Assembly: GCA_003724185.1 (NCBI GenBank)
Contig: RHGM01000001.1
Span: 558,001-622,000, forward strand
Source of the DNA: Porphyrobacter sp. IPPAS B-1204
Lineage (GTDB): Bacteria > Pseudomonadota > Alphaproteobacteria > Sphingomonadales > Sphingomonadaceae
DNA length: 64,000 nt
Reading direction: 5' to 3'
A program made the translations under genes and the position numbers. The number at the start of each line of letters is the position of its first letter. The stretch's first letter is position 1. Of this stretch, positions 53,309-63,243 are shown one piece after another. The notes under the pieces are model-generated. The model saw nothing but the letters and a program-made list of their open reading frames with translations, was not told where the DNA came from and did no database searches.

Positions 53309-54074
53309 TCTCACCGATTTCTGGCGCTACGGCGTGGTCAAGACGCTGCGCAAGTGGAAGGCGGCGGCGCTGTCGCCGGTGCTGGCGGCGCGGGGAGACG
53401 CTGCCGTGCGCTCGGCTTACGGCGTGCTGATGGTGCCCAACTGGCAGGACACGACCTTCCGTTATTGCATCTTCGGCACCTATGGTCGCGATCTGTCCGA
53501 TCTGCTGCTGGGCCAGCGGGCGGATTTCGTCTTCGTCGATATCGGCGCCAATCAGGGGCTCTACAGCCTGATTGCCGCGCAGAACCCGCTTTGCCGCCAG
53601 ATCATCGCCTTCGAACCCGTGCCCGCAACCCAAGCGCGCCTTGCCGCCAATGTGGCGTTGAATGGCGGGGCGGAGCGCACGGTGCTGCACCAACTCGCCA
53701 TCGCCGACAGCGTGGGCGATGTCACAATCACCGTCGCGGAGGGCCACACCGGCACCGCGACGCTGGCGGGACGCGAAGATGGCAGGGGCGGCAATGTCAC
53801 CATCCACACCATCGACGCACCGCTGGTCGATCCGCTGCTGGCGGGCGACCTGCCGATGTTCGTGAAAATCGATGTCGAGGGGTTGGAGGGAGTGGTGATC
53901 GCCGAACTCGCCAAGACCGATGCCTTCGCGCGCGTGCAGGCAATTTTCTACGAGGTCGATGACCGCTGGGCGAGCGCGGGGGAGATCGAGGCACGCCTGC
54001 GCGCCGCCGGCTTCACCCGCTTTGCCAAATATGGCCGCGGCCACCACTACGACGTGCTGGCGAGCCGTTCCTGA
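53301..54074 (+). CDS. FkbM-family methyltransferase
   Basis: 257 residues from TTG 53301, with GAAGGAAGGG upstream; overlaps the previous gene by eight bases. FkbM hallmarks: F-V-D-I-G-A-N-Q-G-L-Y-S (SAM-binding), A-F-E-P-V-P and F-V-K-I-D-V-E-G-L-E. These enzymes methylate hydroxyls in sugars, polyketides or surface glycans. Position after the polymer-transferase gene suggests it caps or modifies the same polymer. The 3' end overlaps the convergent FAD oxidoreductase gene by 28 bases. Confidence 0.88.
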   Translation: MASLTDFWRYGVVKTLRKWKAAALSPVLAARGDAAVRSAYGVLMVPNWQDTTFRYCIFGTYGRDLSDLLLGQRADFVFVDIGANQGLYSLIAAQNPLCRQIIAFEPVPATQARLAANVALNGGAERTVLHQLAIADSVGDVTITVAEGHTGTATLAGREDGRGGNVTIHTIDAPLVDPLLAGDLPMFVKIDVEGLEGVVIAELAKTDAFARVQAIFYEVDDRWASAGEIEARLRAAGFTRFAKYGRGHHYDVLASRS

Positions 54075-55015
54075 CACACCCGTTCTGCCAGCGCCCGGCC
54101 TGACAGCCACGCCCCTTCGACCCGCGGGCTGTGCAGCCAATCGCCTGCAATGCCGATCCGCAGCATCGCATCAAAGCGTGCGCCCTCGCCCTTGATCGCC
54201 TGCGGCAAGGCATAAAGCCAGCGGTGCGCGTCGAGGTGTTCAGGCACGGCAGGGGCGGTGCCTGTGGCGGCGCAGAAATCGGCCAGCAAGGTTTGGGCAG
54301 CGGCTTCCTTCGGCAGGTCGATCAATTCCCGGCTGCGTGACGGGGAAGCGTGAATCACCCAGGTCTCCGCGCCCAATCGCCTCGGCTTGGCCGAATTGCG
54401 TGCAGCCCAGCTGACAGGGCCGGTGTCGGACCGGAAGGTGTCAGGGGCATAGGCGAGCGGCGCGGCGAAGCCCGCCATCGCCGCCCAGCACGGCGCGGAT
54501 TGCACGCCGGCAGCCAGCATCGCCAGATCGGGAGCGACCTCGGCCAGCAAGACCGCCGCCTGTTCTGCAGGGACCGCGACCAGCACAGTGCCTGCGGTGA
54601 AGGTGTGATCGCCCGCATCGATCCGCCAGCCTTGAAGCGTGCGTTCCAAACGTTCGGCACGGACGCCCCAGCGCACGTCAAGGCTTTGCGCCATCGCTTT
54701 CACGCAGGCGTTCATGCCCGGCGTGCCGACCCAGGCCTCATCGCCAGCAGCGGGCCAGCGTGCGGCGACACCGGCCGCCTCCCACGCTTCCACGATCTCG
54801 CGGAATTCCGGGTCGCGGGCGGTGAAATACTGCGCCCCGTGATCGAAGCTCACCTGCGCGGCGCCGATCTCGACCCTGCGCGCCGCCATCCGCCCGCCGG
54901 GGCCGCGCCCCTTGTCGAGCACGATGATGCTCTGGCCTGTTCTGGCAAGCGCGCTTGCAGCAGAAAGCCCCGCCATGCCGCCGCCGATAATCAGAAAGTC
55001 AGAATGTCCGTCCAT
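54047..55015 (-). CDS. FAD/NAD(P)-dependent oxidoreductase (renalase-like)
   Basis: 322 residues from ATG 55015. N-terminal FAD motif G-G-G-M-A-G-L-S-A-A, then K-G-R-G-P-G-G-R-M-A and F-D-H-G-A-Q-Y-F-T-A-R, a combination typical of renalase-like amine-oxidase-fold proteins, and a C-terminal I-A-G-D-W-L second flavin-contact motif. Renalases oxidise isomeric NAD(P)H forms, but bacterial members are diverse. It starts 31 bases after the egtD stop on the same strand, so it may be a third gene of the ergothioneine operon. Confidence 0.85.
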   Translation of the reverse strand: MDGHSDFLIIGGGMAGLSAASALARTGQSIIVLDKGRGPGGRMAARRVEIGAAQVSFDHGAQYFTARDPEFREIVEAWEAAGVAARWPAAGDEAWVGTPGMNACVKAMAQSLDVRWGVRAERLERTLQGWRIDAGDHTFTAGTVLVAVPAEQAAVLLAEVAPDLAMLAAGVQSAPCWAAMAGFAAPLAYAPDTFRSDTGPVSWAARNSAKPRRLGAETWVIHASPSRSRELIDLPKEAAAQTLLADFCAATGTAPAVPEHLDAHRWLYALPQAIKGEGARFDAMLRIGIAGDWLHSPRVEGAWLSGRALAERVCQERLASTS

Positions 55016-55046
55016 CCCGCGCCAACGCTCGGGACGCCTGCAAGTT

Positions 55047-56033
55047 TCAGGGGGCGGAACGCGGCGGCCTTGATTCCGCCAGCACCAGCGAGAATTGACT
55101 GCCCTCGTCCGTCCAGCGCGCTCGCGGCTCCCAGCCGCCTGCCGCCAGCAGCGTCTGGCCTGATCGCTTGGTGAACTTGTGGCTGTTTTCGGTATGGATG
55201 CTCTCGCCCGCCTGCATGACAAAGCGCTCGCCGCCGACGGTGAAGGTCACATCATCCTGCGTGACCAGATGCATCTCGATCCGGGCGAAAGGATCGTTCC
55301 AGCGCGCTTCATGGCGGAAGCTTTCCACCGGAATGTCGCCATCCAGCTCGCGGTTGACCCGCGCCAGCAGGTTGAGGTTGAACCGCGCCGTAACCCCTGC
55401 CGCATCGTCATAGGCGGCCAGCAGCGCGGCTTCGTCCTTGACCAGGTCCATGCCGATCAGCAGCAGCGCGCCTTCGCCCAGCGTCTCGCGCATCGAGCGC
55501 AGCAAGTCCGTGGCGGTGCGGGCAATCATGTTGCCGATGGTCGATCCGGGGAAGAAACCGAGCTTGGGCAGATCGGCGACCTCGGCGGGCAATTCCACCC
55601 GGCGCATGAAATCGGCCTCGACCGGATAGACCGGCAGCCCCGGAAACTTCGCCGCCAGCGCCGCCGATGATGCCCGCAGGAAATCGCCCGCGATATCGAG
55701 CGGGACATAGGCGCTCGGGCGGATGGCCGACAGCAGGAGCGGGGTCTTGACCGAGGAGCCCGATCCGAACTCCACCACCGCCCGGCCCGACCCGATCAGA
55801 TCGGCGATTTTGGCGGCGCGGTTGGTCAGGATCTCGGTTTCGGCGCGGGTCGGGTAATATTCGGGAAGCTGGGTGATATCCTCGAACAATTGCGATCCGG
55901 CATCGTCATAGAACCACCGCGCCGGGATCGCCTTCTGCGCCTGCGACAATCCCAACAGCACATCGGAGCGAAACGCGAGGTCAACCCCGCTTGCGTCCCG
56001 CTCGACCAGCCTCAGACCCGGGTTGGCGTTCAT
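55047..56033 (-). CDS. egtD: L-histidine N-alpha-methyltransferase EgtD
   Basis: 328 residues. I chose ATG 56033 (AAGG nine bases upstream) over the in-frame ATG at 56042, which has no room for a ribosome site. Family features: P-A-R-W-F-Y-D-D-A-G-S-Q-L-F-E, E-Y-Y-P-T-R-A-E, the SAM-binding V-V-E-F-G-S-G-S-S-V-K-T and F-F-P-G-S-T-I-G-N. It methylates histidine three times to hercynine. Directly downstream of egtB, whose stop is at 56035. Confidence 0.95.
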   Translation of the reverse strand: MNANPGLRLVERDASGVDLAFRSDVLLGLSQAQKAIPARWFYDDAGSQLFEDITQLPEYYPTRAETEILTNRAAKIADLIGSGRAVVEFGSGSSVKTPLLLSAIRPSAYVPLDIAGDFLRASSAALAAKFPGLPVYPVEADFMRRVELPAEVADLPKLGFFPGSTIGNMIARTATDLLRSMRETLGEGALLLIGMDLVKDEAALLAAYDDAAGVTARFNLNLLARVNRELDGDIPVESFRHEARWNDPFARIEMHLVTQDDVTFTVGGERFVMQAGESIHTENSHKFTKRSGQTLLAAGGWEPRARWTDEGSQFSLVLAESRPPRSAP

Positions 56034-56034
56034 C

Positions 56035-57267
56035 TCAGGCATCCTTGGCCAGTCTCAACCCGGTGAATTGCCAGCGCTGATGGGGGTAGAAGAAATTGCG
56101 GTAGGAGGCGCGGGAATGGCCTCTGACCGTCGCGCAGGACGCGCCGCGCAGCACGACCTGTCCGCTCATGAACTTGCCGTTGTATTCGCCCACCGCACCT
56201 TCCGCGACACGGAAACCCGGGTATGGAAGATAGGCCGAGCGGGTGAACTGCCAGCCATCACCGAACAGGCCGGATCCACCACGGGGCAGCGGCGCGGCGG
56301 CCCCGTTAAGCTGGTTGCCGCCCGCCGGATCGTGGCCGCTGGCGATCGTCTCCCATTCGAATTCGGTCGGCAAACGGGCGCCTGCCCAGGTGGCGAAGGC
56401 ATCGGCTTCGAAATGGGAGATGTGGGTGACGGGGGCGTGCGGGTCACGCGCCTGCCAGCCTTGGTGGGTGAAGTGCTGGCCTGCGCGCCAATAGAGCGGC
56501 GCAGTGATCCCCTCGCGCTGCACCCAGCCCCAGCCATCCGCCAGCCACAACCGCGCGTTAAGATAGCCGCCATCGGCAATGAATTCGTCCCACTCGCCAT
56601 TCGTCACCAGCCGGTCAGCCAGCGCGAAGGGTTCCAACAGCACGCGGTGGCGCGGGGTTTCGTTGTCGAAGGCAAAGCCGGTGCCTTCAGCGCCCACCAG
56701 CGCAATCCCGCCGGGGTGATGATGCCAGCCGAGTGGAGCAGCGGTCGCTGACATGGGCGGCGCACTATCCCACATCGCAGGCCCAAGCGGGTTCTGGAAC
56801 AGCGCGTGCTTGATGTCGGTCAGCAGCAATTCGATGTGCTGCTGTTCATGCGCGATCCCCAGGGCGACCAGATCGGCAAGCGCCGGGTTGTCCAGCAGCG
56901 GCGCCATGGCGTCAGTCACATGGGCGCGCCACTCCAGCACTTCGGCTAAGGTGGGGCGCGAGAGCATCCCGCGGGCATCGCGGGCGATCCGAGCGCCTTC
57001 CGTCTCGTAGTAGGAGTTGAACAGGAACGGCCAGGCTTCGCGGAACAGCCGGTATCCGGGCGCGTGTTCGCGCAGCAGGAAGGTCTCCCAGAACCATGTG
57101 GTATGGGCCAGATGCCACTTGGCGGGACTGGCATCGGGCATGGACTGGATGCTGGCGTCGGCGTCACTGAGCGGCGCGGCGAGCGCCTCGGTCAGCGCAC
57201 GGGTGGCTTGGAACTGTCCGGCAAGACCAGTGGCATAATCGCTGGCGATGGGTTCGCTTTGAGGCAC
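56035..57267 (-). CDS. egtB: Ergothioneine biosynthesis protein EgtB (hercynine sulfoxide synthase type)
   Basis: 410 residues from GTG 57267, supported by AGGAG six bases upstream. N-terminal DinB-like domain with the iron ligands in K-W-H-L-A-H-T-T-W and H-E-Q-Q-H-I-E, C-terminal formylglycine-generating-enzyme-like (sulfatase-modifying) domain with N-G-E-W-D-E-F and A-S-C-A-T-V-R-G-H. It joins hercynine to a thiol donor with O2 to form the sulfoxide precursor of ergothioneine, a thiol antioxidant. Coupled to egtD. No egtA, egtC or egtE is visible here. Confidence 0.95.
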   Translation of the reverse strand: MPQSEPIASDYATGLAGQFQATRALTEALAAPLSDADASIQSMPDASPAKWHLAHTTWFWETFLLREHAPGYRLFREAWPFLFNSYYETEGARIARDARGMLSRPTLAEVLEWRAHVTDAMAPLLDNPALADLVALGIAHEQQHIELLLTDIKHALFQNPLGPAMWDSAPPMSATAAPLGWHHHPGGIALVGAEGTGFAFDNETPRHRVLLEPFALADRLVTNGEWDEFIADGGYLNARLWLADGWGWVQREGITAPLYWRAGQHFTHQGWQARDPHAPVTHISHFEADAFATWAGARLPTEFEWETIASGHDPAGGNQLNGAAAPLPRGGSGLFGDGWQFTRSAYLPYPGFRVAEGAVGEYNGKFMSGQVVLRGASCATVRGHSRASYRNFFYPHQRWQFTGLRLAKDA

Positions 57268-57377
57268 GGGCTACTCCTGTCGCCGCCATGCAGGCTGGCG
57301 GCGATCATGCCCAAGGCCCGTGACAATTGAAAGGCATAGCGGGCGCATCTGCCCCGCATGATGCCCGCTTCGCCCGA

Positions 57378-58760
57378 TCAGGCCGCGTGGCTGACCTCAG
57401 CCTCACGCTCTCCCGCCGCTTCGTTGAGCATTTCCGCGACCAGAAACGCCAGTTCAAGCGATTGTTCGGCATTGAGGCGCGGGTCGCAGTGGGTGTGATA
57501 GCGATCGCCCAAGCGTTCCTCGGTGATGGCCACCGCGCCGCCGACGCACTCGGTCACGTCCTGTCCGGTCATCTCGATATGGATGCCGCCGGGATGCGAT
57601 CCTTCGGCGCGGTGAACGGCGAAGAAGCCCTTCACTTCCCGCGTGATGCGGTCAAACGGACGGGTCTTGAAGCCGGTGTCGGACTTGACGACATTGCCAT
57701 GCATCGGATCGCAGGACCACACCACCGGATGGCCTTCACGCTGCACCGCACGCACAAGCCGCGGCAGGCCGTCCTCGACCTTGTCATGGCCGAACCGGCT
57801 GATGAGCGTGATGCGCCCCGCTTCGCGCTTGGGGTTGAGGTCATCGAGCAGGCGCAGCAGCGCGTCCGGCTCCAGCGAAGGCCCGCACTTCATGCCGAGC
57901 GGATTGCCGATGCCGCGGGCATATTCGATGTGGGCGCTGCCGGGGAACCGCGTGCGATCCCCGATCCACAGCATGTGCGCGGAAGTGGCGTACCAGTCAC
58001 CCGTCAGCGAATCCTGCCGCGTCATCGCCTGCTCGTAAGGCAGCAGCAGGCTTTCATGGCTGGTGTAGAAGCTGGTGCCCTTCAGCTGCGGCACGGTGCC
58101 GGGGTCGATCCCGCAGGCCTCCATGAAATCGAGCGCTTCGCCGATCCGGTCGGCCATCTCGCTGAATTTTTCGGTCCACGGCGTGCGGCCCATGAAATCG
58201 AGCGTCCACTGGTGCACCTGCCTGAGGTTGGCATAACCGCCGCCCGCAAAGGCGCGCAGCAGGTTCAGCGTTGCGGCGGCCTGCGAATAGGCCTTCACCA
58301 TGCGCGCAGGATCATTGCGGCGGCTGACCGGATCGAACTCGATCCCGTTGATATTGTCGCCGAGGTAGCTCGGCAGGGTCACGCCATCGATCGTCTCGGT
58401 CGGCGCGGATCGCGGCTTGGCGAACTGGCCGGCCATTCGGCCAACCTTCACCACCGGACGCTTGCTGGCGAAGGTCATGACGACCGCCATCTGCAGCAGC
58501 ACGCGGAAGGTGTCGCGGATGTTGTTGGGGTGGAATTCGGCAAAGCTTTCCGCGCAGTCCCCGCCTTGCAGCAGGAAGCCGTGTCCGTTCGCCACCTGCG
58601 CGAGATCGGCCTTCAAGGCGCGTGCCTCTCCCGCAAACACCAGCGGGGGATAGTGCGAAAGGGTCTGTTCCGCCTCGGCCAACTCAGCCGCATCTTCGTA
58701 ATGCGGCAGGTGGCGCGCTTCGTGGGCCTTCCAGCTATCCGGGGTCCAGGTTTCAGGCAC
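57378..58760 (-). CDS. 3-deoxy-7-phosphoheptulonate synthase, class II
   Basis: 460 residues from GTG 58760; TTG 58766 is an alternative. Class II DAHP synthase motifs: [34 protein letters not shown] and [10 protein letters not shown]. It condenses phosphoenolpyruvate and erythrose 4-phosphate, the first step of aromatic amino-acid synthesis. The AroAII family is plant- and actinobacteria-like but common in alphaproteobacteria. It lies 110 bases upstream of egtB on the same strand. Confidence 0.96.
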   Translation of the reverse strand: MPETWTPDSWKAHEARHLPHYEDAAELAEAEQTLSHYPPLVFAGEARALKADLAQVANGHGFLLQGGDCAESFAEFHPNNIRDTFRVLLQMAVVMTFASKRPVVKVGRMAGQFAKPRSAPTETIDGVTLPSYLGDNINGIEFDPVSRRNDPARMVKAYSQAAATLNLLRAFAGGGYANLRQVHQWTLDFMGRTPWTEKFSEMADRIGEALDFMEACGIDPGTVPQLKGTSFYTSHESLLLPYEQAMTRQDSLTGDWYATSAHMLWIGDRTRFPGSAHIEYARGIGNPLGMKCGPSLEPDALLRLLDDLNPKREAGRITLISRFGHDKVEDGLPRLVRAVQREGHPVVWSCDPMHGNVVKSDTGFKTRPFDRITREVKGFFAVHRAEGSHPGGIHIEMTGQDVTECVGGAVAITEERLGDRYHTHCDPRLNAEQSLELAFLVAEMLNEAAGEREAEVSHAA

Positions 58761-58897
58761 GGTCAAAACTCTTTCTTCTCAATCGGCGCGCAAAGCTCGC
58801 GCGGGGGCGCCCGCTACCCGAGCGCAGGCCAAAGTGTAAAGCGACAATGCCTTCAGGGACAACTTTATTTCCCGGACACTGTCATCAGGCGCAGCGA

Positions 58898-61800
58898 TCA
58901 GCGTCCCAGCGGAGCCACTTGCGCAGGATTCAAAGCCGCTCCACCCGAGGGCGCCTGCGCCAGCGATTGCCCTTCAGGAATGATCGCCAACCGGTACGGC
59001 GTTGTTTTGGCGAGATAGCGATCAGCGAGGAACTGCATCACCTGCGGGCTGGTCTGGGAATAGTCCACCAACAGCGAGCGCAGCAGCACCACCCGCTGGG
59101 GGTCCTGCGTTGCGCCTTCGAGGTTGTAGAGCCAGAACTGGTTCCCCGTCGATGCGCGGCGGATTTGCTGGCTGAGCGGCTCGGTCACCCGGGCCAGCTC
59201 GTCTGCGGTGGGCGGGTTGGCGGCGAGGTCCTTGGCGATACGGTCAGCCTCGGCGAAGAACACCGGCACGAATTCCGGCTCAAGCTGCGCCAATGCCGTG
59301 ATCCGCCCGCCGCTGGCAAGGTCTGCCGGCCAGTTCGAAAACACCTGCGGCGAATAGCTGGCTCCGGCGCGTTCGCGTAGGGCTTCAAGCAGGCGGTTGT
59401 TGAACAGCTGGGTGAGGATTTCGAGCTGGCGGCTTTCGCGCAGGGAGGCAACGCCGCCGCCGCTCGGCCATGCAACCACGGCAGCGGCCTGATTGGCATC
59501 GCCGCGATGGGTGACGACCTCGGGCTTTTCTTCGGTGGCAGCAAAGGGCGGAACCCGCGCGGCCACATCGGCTGGGATTGGATCGCGCGCAGGCAGTGCG
59601 CCGAAGGTGAGGCGCAATTGCTCGATCACCTTGGCCTGATCGAATTCGCCGAACACCAGCACCTCGATCGGGCCCTGCTGCAGCAGCGGCTCCCATACAG
59701 CGCGAAAGCCCTCGGGCGTGACGGCCTTGAGCGCCGCCGGGTCGGGCGTGGCAAACCGCGGATCGCCGCCGGTCACTAGATATTCGAGATCGCGGTTCAG
59801 AATCCCGCCCGGGCTGGTGGAATAGGTGTTGTAGGCCAGTTCCGCGGCTGCCTTGGCTCGGATCACCGGATCCTTGTCCCAGCGCGGCATCCCGAGCTTG
59901 GCGGCGAACAGGTAAAGCTGGTCGCCCACATCCTCGGACCGGGTCTGGGCGGTCAACGTGAACACCGCATCATTGATGGCAAAGTTGAAGCCCAGCTTGC
60001 GGCCCGTCGCCAGCCGGTCGATCTCGTTCTGGCCCAGTTCGCCCAGACCCGATCCCACCAGCGCGCTTTGCCCCAGCGAGGCATAGACTGCACTGTCCTT
60101 GTCGAAGGCACGGTAGCCTGCGCCAAACCGCACGCGCACGGTGACGCGTCCGGGCTCGGCATCGCTCGCCCATACCAGCGCCTTCACGCCATTGGCGAAA
60201 TCGACCTGTTCGATCTCAAGCACACCGAGCGGCTTTTGCGCGGTGATTGCACCGGGCGCGCCGACGGGGGGGAAGATCGGCAAAGGAAATCGACTGGGCG
60301 GCAAGCCGCGCCGAACCGTCAACCTTGGCTTCTGCCGCCAGCGCCAGCCGCAGGGCATCGGCGTCCGCCTCGCCCGCATTCGGCGTGACATAGACCGAGC
60401 GGGTGACCGTGCCTTCAAACAGCCCGCGGGTGCGTTCCAGCACGATCTCCGGTGTCAGGCGCGGCTTCATCCCGCGGAACACATCAAGCACCACCTGGGG
60501 CGCGGCGACAGTCTCGCGGATGTCGACCGCGTTGACGAGGTTGTTGGCAAGGTTCGATCCGGATTCGACCGCTTCCTGCTCAACCCCGTTGACGAAGACC
60601 ACATCGAATTCGGCCACCTCGCGGTCAATCTCTTCCTGCGTCGGCGGATTGGTCAGCGCGTCGGCGATCACGGCGCGAACGTCGGCCAGCGCGGCCTGCC
60701 AGTCCTCCGTCAGCGGGGCGAAGGTGACAAAGGTCGCATCGGTCGAGCGCGAAATGTCATCCTGCTGCACTTGCGCATAGAGGAAGCTGCCGCCGCCGCG
60801 CGCCCGCGATTCGAGCCTGCGGTTGATGATCGCCTGCGCCACTGCATCGGTCAGCAGGCCTTCGTTGTAGACAATCGTATCGTTTACCTGCCGCCACGGG
60901 CGCATCACTGCGTAGGTCAAACTGCGCGGCAGATCGGGTTCGACCCCGACAGCCAGCTGGCCAATCGGCGCGCCCGTCACGCCGTCATCCTGCGCACCGG
61001 CAGGCGGCAAGGGATCGCCGAAATCGGGCGTGACGCCGGGCTTGCCGGTGCCTTTCCAGTCGCCGAACCACTGTTCGACCAGCCCTGCAAGCACCATCGG
61101 ATCGGCATCGCCCGCGACCACGATCACGGTGTTTTCCGGCCGGTACCAGCGGTCATAGAACGCCTTGACGTCCTTGCCATTGGCCGCCCGCAACGTTTCG
61201 TCCGTGCCAATCGGGCTGCGGGTGGCGAGGCGCTGTCCGGCAAAGAAGGTTTGCCGCGTCAGATCGGCCATGCGCTGCCCCGCCCCGCCCCGCTCGCGCT
61301 TTTCGGCAAGCACAATCGGGCGTTCGGCGGCGACATTGGCATCGTTGAGCACCGGTTCGCGGATCATGCCCGACAGCAGTTTGAAGCTTTCCGAAAGCTT
61401 GGCCGAATCGATGTTCGGAATGTCGAGCTTGTAGGCGGTGTGGGTCGCACTGGTTTCGGCGTTGGCATCGCTGCCGAAGGTCGCCCCCAAGCGCTGCCAC
61501 GCCGAAATCGCCTCGGCCTGCCCCAGATATTTGCTTTCACGGAACAGCAGGTGCTCCAGAAGGTGGGCATAGCCCTGTTCGGCGTCGGTTTCGTGCAGCG
61601 ATCCGGCATCCACCCGTACCCGGATCGACACTTGGCGCGGCGGCACCCCGTTGCGGCGCACCGCGTAACGCAGGCCGTTCTTCATCTCGCCGAACAGCCA
61701 CTTGTCATCGACCGGCACATCCGAGCCGCGATAGAGCCACGGCACTTCACCATTGGTCTGGAGCGCCTTTGGTGCGGGAACCGGAGCCGCTGGCGGCGCC

Positions 61801-61910
61801 TGCACCTCCATCGGCGGGGGCGCAGCTTGCTGGGCAAGCAGCGGCGGGACCAGCACAAACGGGGCAAGCAGGATGGCGAGCGCGCGTACGGCGCGGGGAG
61901 AAGACGTCAT
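58898..61910 (-). CDS. M16 family zinc protease (four-domain), frameshifted at a G7/C7 run
   Basis: The N-terminal half from ATG 61910 has a signal peptide (about 1-27) and the inverted zinc motif H-L-L-E-H (H-x-x-E-H). The C-terminal half, with two further M16 domains (G-L-G-E-L-G-Q-N-E-I, G-R-K-L-G-F-N-F), is one frame over. Removing one base from the seven-base run at 60266-60272 joins F-A-D-L-P-P to V-G-A-P-G-A-I-T-A-Q-K, giving about 1003 residues, as expected for a four-domain periplasmic M16 protease of insulinase/pitrilysin type. As written, the protein stops soon after the run. The second half lacks the zinc motif, as is normal. Confidence 0.85.
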
Positions 61911-62007
61911 GGGCGGACTATAGGACGGCAAAAGGTGAAGCGATAGTGAATGGTTCTCCGCCCACTCGGCCCTTGCCCCGCTTCGCCGCGATACCTAAGT
62001 TGGGCCT

Positions 62008-62586
62008 ATGTTCATAGAAACCGAAACCACCCCGAACCCGTCCGCGCTCAAGTTCCTGCCCGGGCAGATCGTCATGCCCGCGGGCAGCCGCGAATTTGCG
62101 ACCCCCGAAGCGGCAGAGGCCAGCCCCTTGGCGCAGGCGATCTTCGATACGGGCGAGGTTGTGAACGTGTTCTTCGGCGCCGATTTCGTCAGCGTCACCG
62201 CCGCGCCGGGTGCGGACTGGAGCGCGCTGAGGCCGCAGGTCATCGCGATCCTGCTCGATCATTTCGTCTCTGAAGCCCCGCTGTTTGCAGGCGGCAGCGC
62301 TGGCGGCATCGCGGTCCCGCCCGAAGATGAAGCCGTGGTGGAGGAACGCCCCGAAGATGCAGAAGTCATCGCCGCGATCAACGAGCTGCTCGAAACCCGC
62401 GTGCGGCCCGCAGTGGCGGGTGACGGTGGCGACATCGCCTATCGCGGCTTCCGCGACGGGGTGGTGTATCTGACCTTGCAGGGTTCCTGCTCGGGCTGCC
62501 CGTCAAGCACCGCCACGCTGAAGCACGGCATCGAAGGCCTGCTCAAGCACTACGTCCCCGAAGTGACCGAGGTGCGCGCAGCGTGA
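62008..62586 (+). CDS. NifU family Fe-S cluster scaffold protein (Nfu)
   Basis: 192 residues: N-terminal Nfu domain ([10 protein letters not shown]) and C-terminal NifU domain with the cluster-binding C-S-G-C motif in [10 protein letters not shown]. It carries Fe-S clusters to target enzymes in the cytoplasm. Last bases overlap the RutE-like start by four. It is divergent from the M16 gene with 97 bases between. Confidence 0.94.
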   Translation: MFIETETTPNPSALKFLPGQIVMPAGSREFATPEAAEASPLAQAIFDTGEVVNVFFGADFVSVTAAPGADWSALRPQVIAILLDHFVSEAPLFAGGSAGGIAVPPEDEAVVEERPEDAEVIAAINELLETRVRPAVAGDGGDIAYRGFRDGVVYLTLQGSCSGCPSSTATLKHGIEGLLKHYVPEVTEVRAA

Positions 62587-63191
62587 CAGTGCAATTTCAC
62601 GGCCACACCCTTTCTGACGCGGCGCTCGACCAACTGTTCAACGAAGCACGCAGTTACAATGACTGGCTCGACAAGCCAGTTTCGGATGAACAGCTCCATG
62701 CGATCTGGGATCTGATGAAAATGGCCCCGACATCGGCCAACATGCAGCCGGTGCGGATCGTCTGGGTCAAGTCGGACGAAGCCAAGGCAAAGCTTGCCGA
62801 CTGCGTGATGGAGGGCAACCGCGCCAAGGTGCTGGCCGCGCCAGTCACCGCCGTGATCGGCTACGACATCGATTTCCACGAGGAACTGCCGTGGCTGTTC
62901 CCGCACACCGATGCCAAAAGCTGGTTCGAGGGCGATGAAAAGGGGCGCGAAGAAGGCGCCTTCCGCAATTCGTCCTTGCAGGGGGCCTATCTGATGCTCG
63001 CCGCGCGCGCGCTTGGCCTCGATTGCGGGCCGATGTCGGGGTTCGACAAGGACGCCGTGAACGCCGCGTTCTTCAGCGACGAACCGCGCCACCGGGTCAA
63101 TTTCATCTGCTCGGTCGGCTATGGCGATCCCGCCAGCATCTTCGACCGCAGCCCGCGCCCGGAATTCGGCTGCTTCAACCGCATCGCCTGA
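62583..63191 (+). CDS. Nitroreductase family protein (malonic semialdehyde reductase RutE/HadB-like)
   Basis: 202 residues, GTG start overlapping the Nfu stop. The [12 protein letters not shown] flavin-binding segment and [24 protein letters not shown] region match the RutE/HadB branch of nitroreductases, which use FMN and NAD(P)H; RutE reduces malonic semialdehyde in uracil breakdown. No other rut genes are nearby, so the specific substrate is not sure. Confidence 0.85.
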   Translation: MTVQFHGHTLSDAALDQLFNEARSYNDWLDKPVSDEQLHAIWDLMKMAPTSANMQPVRIVWVKSDEAKAKLADCVMEGNRAKVLAAPVTAVIGYDIDFHEELPWLFPHTDAKSWFEGDEKGREEGAFRNSSLQGAYLMLAARALGLDCGPMSGFDKDAVNAAFFSDEPRHRVNFICSVGYGDPASIFDRSPRPEFGCFNRIA

Positions 63192-63243
63192 ACGCGAATC
63201 TCGCGCTTGCACAGGGGCGCAGGCTGAGGCATCGGCTTGCCCC

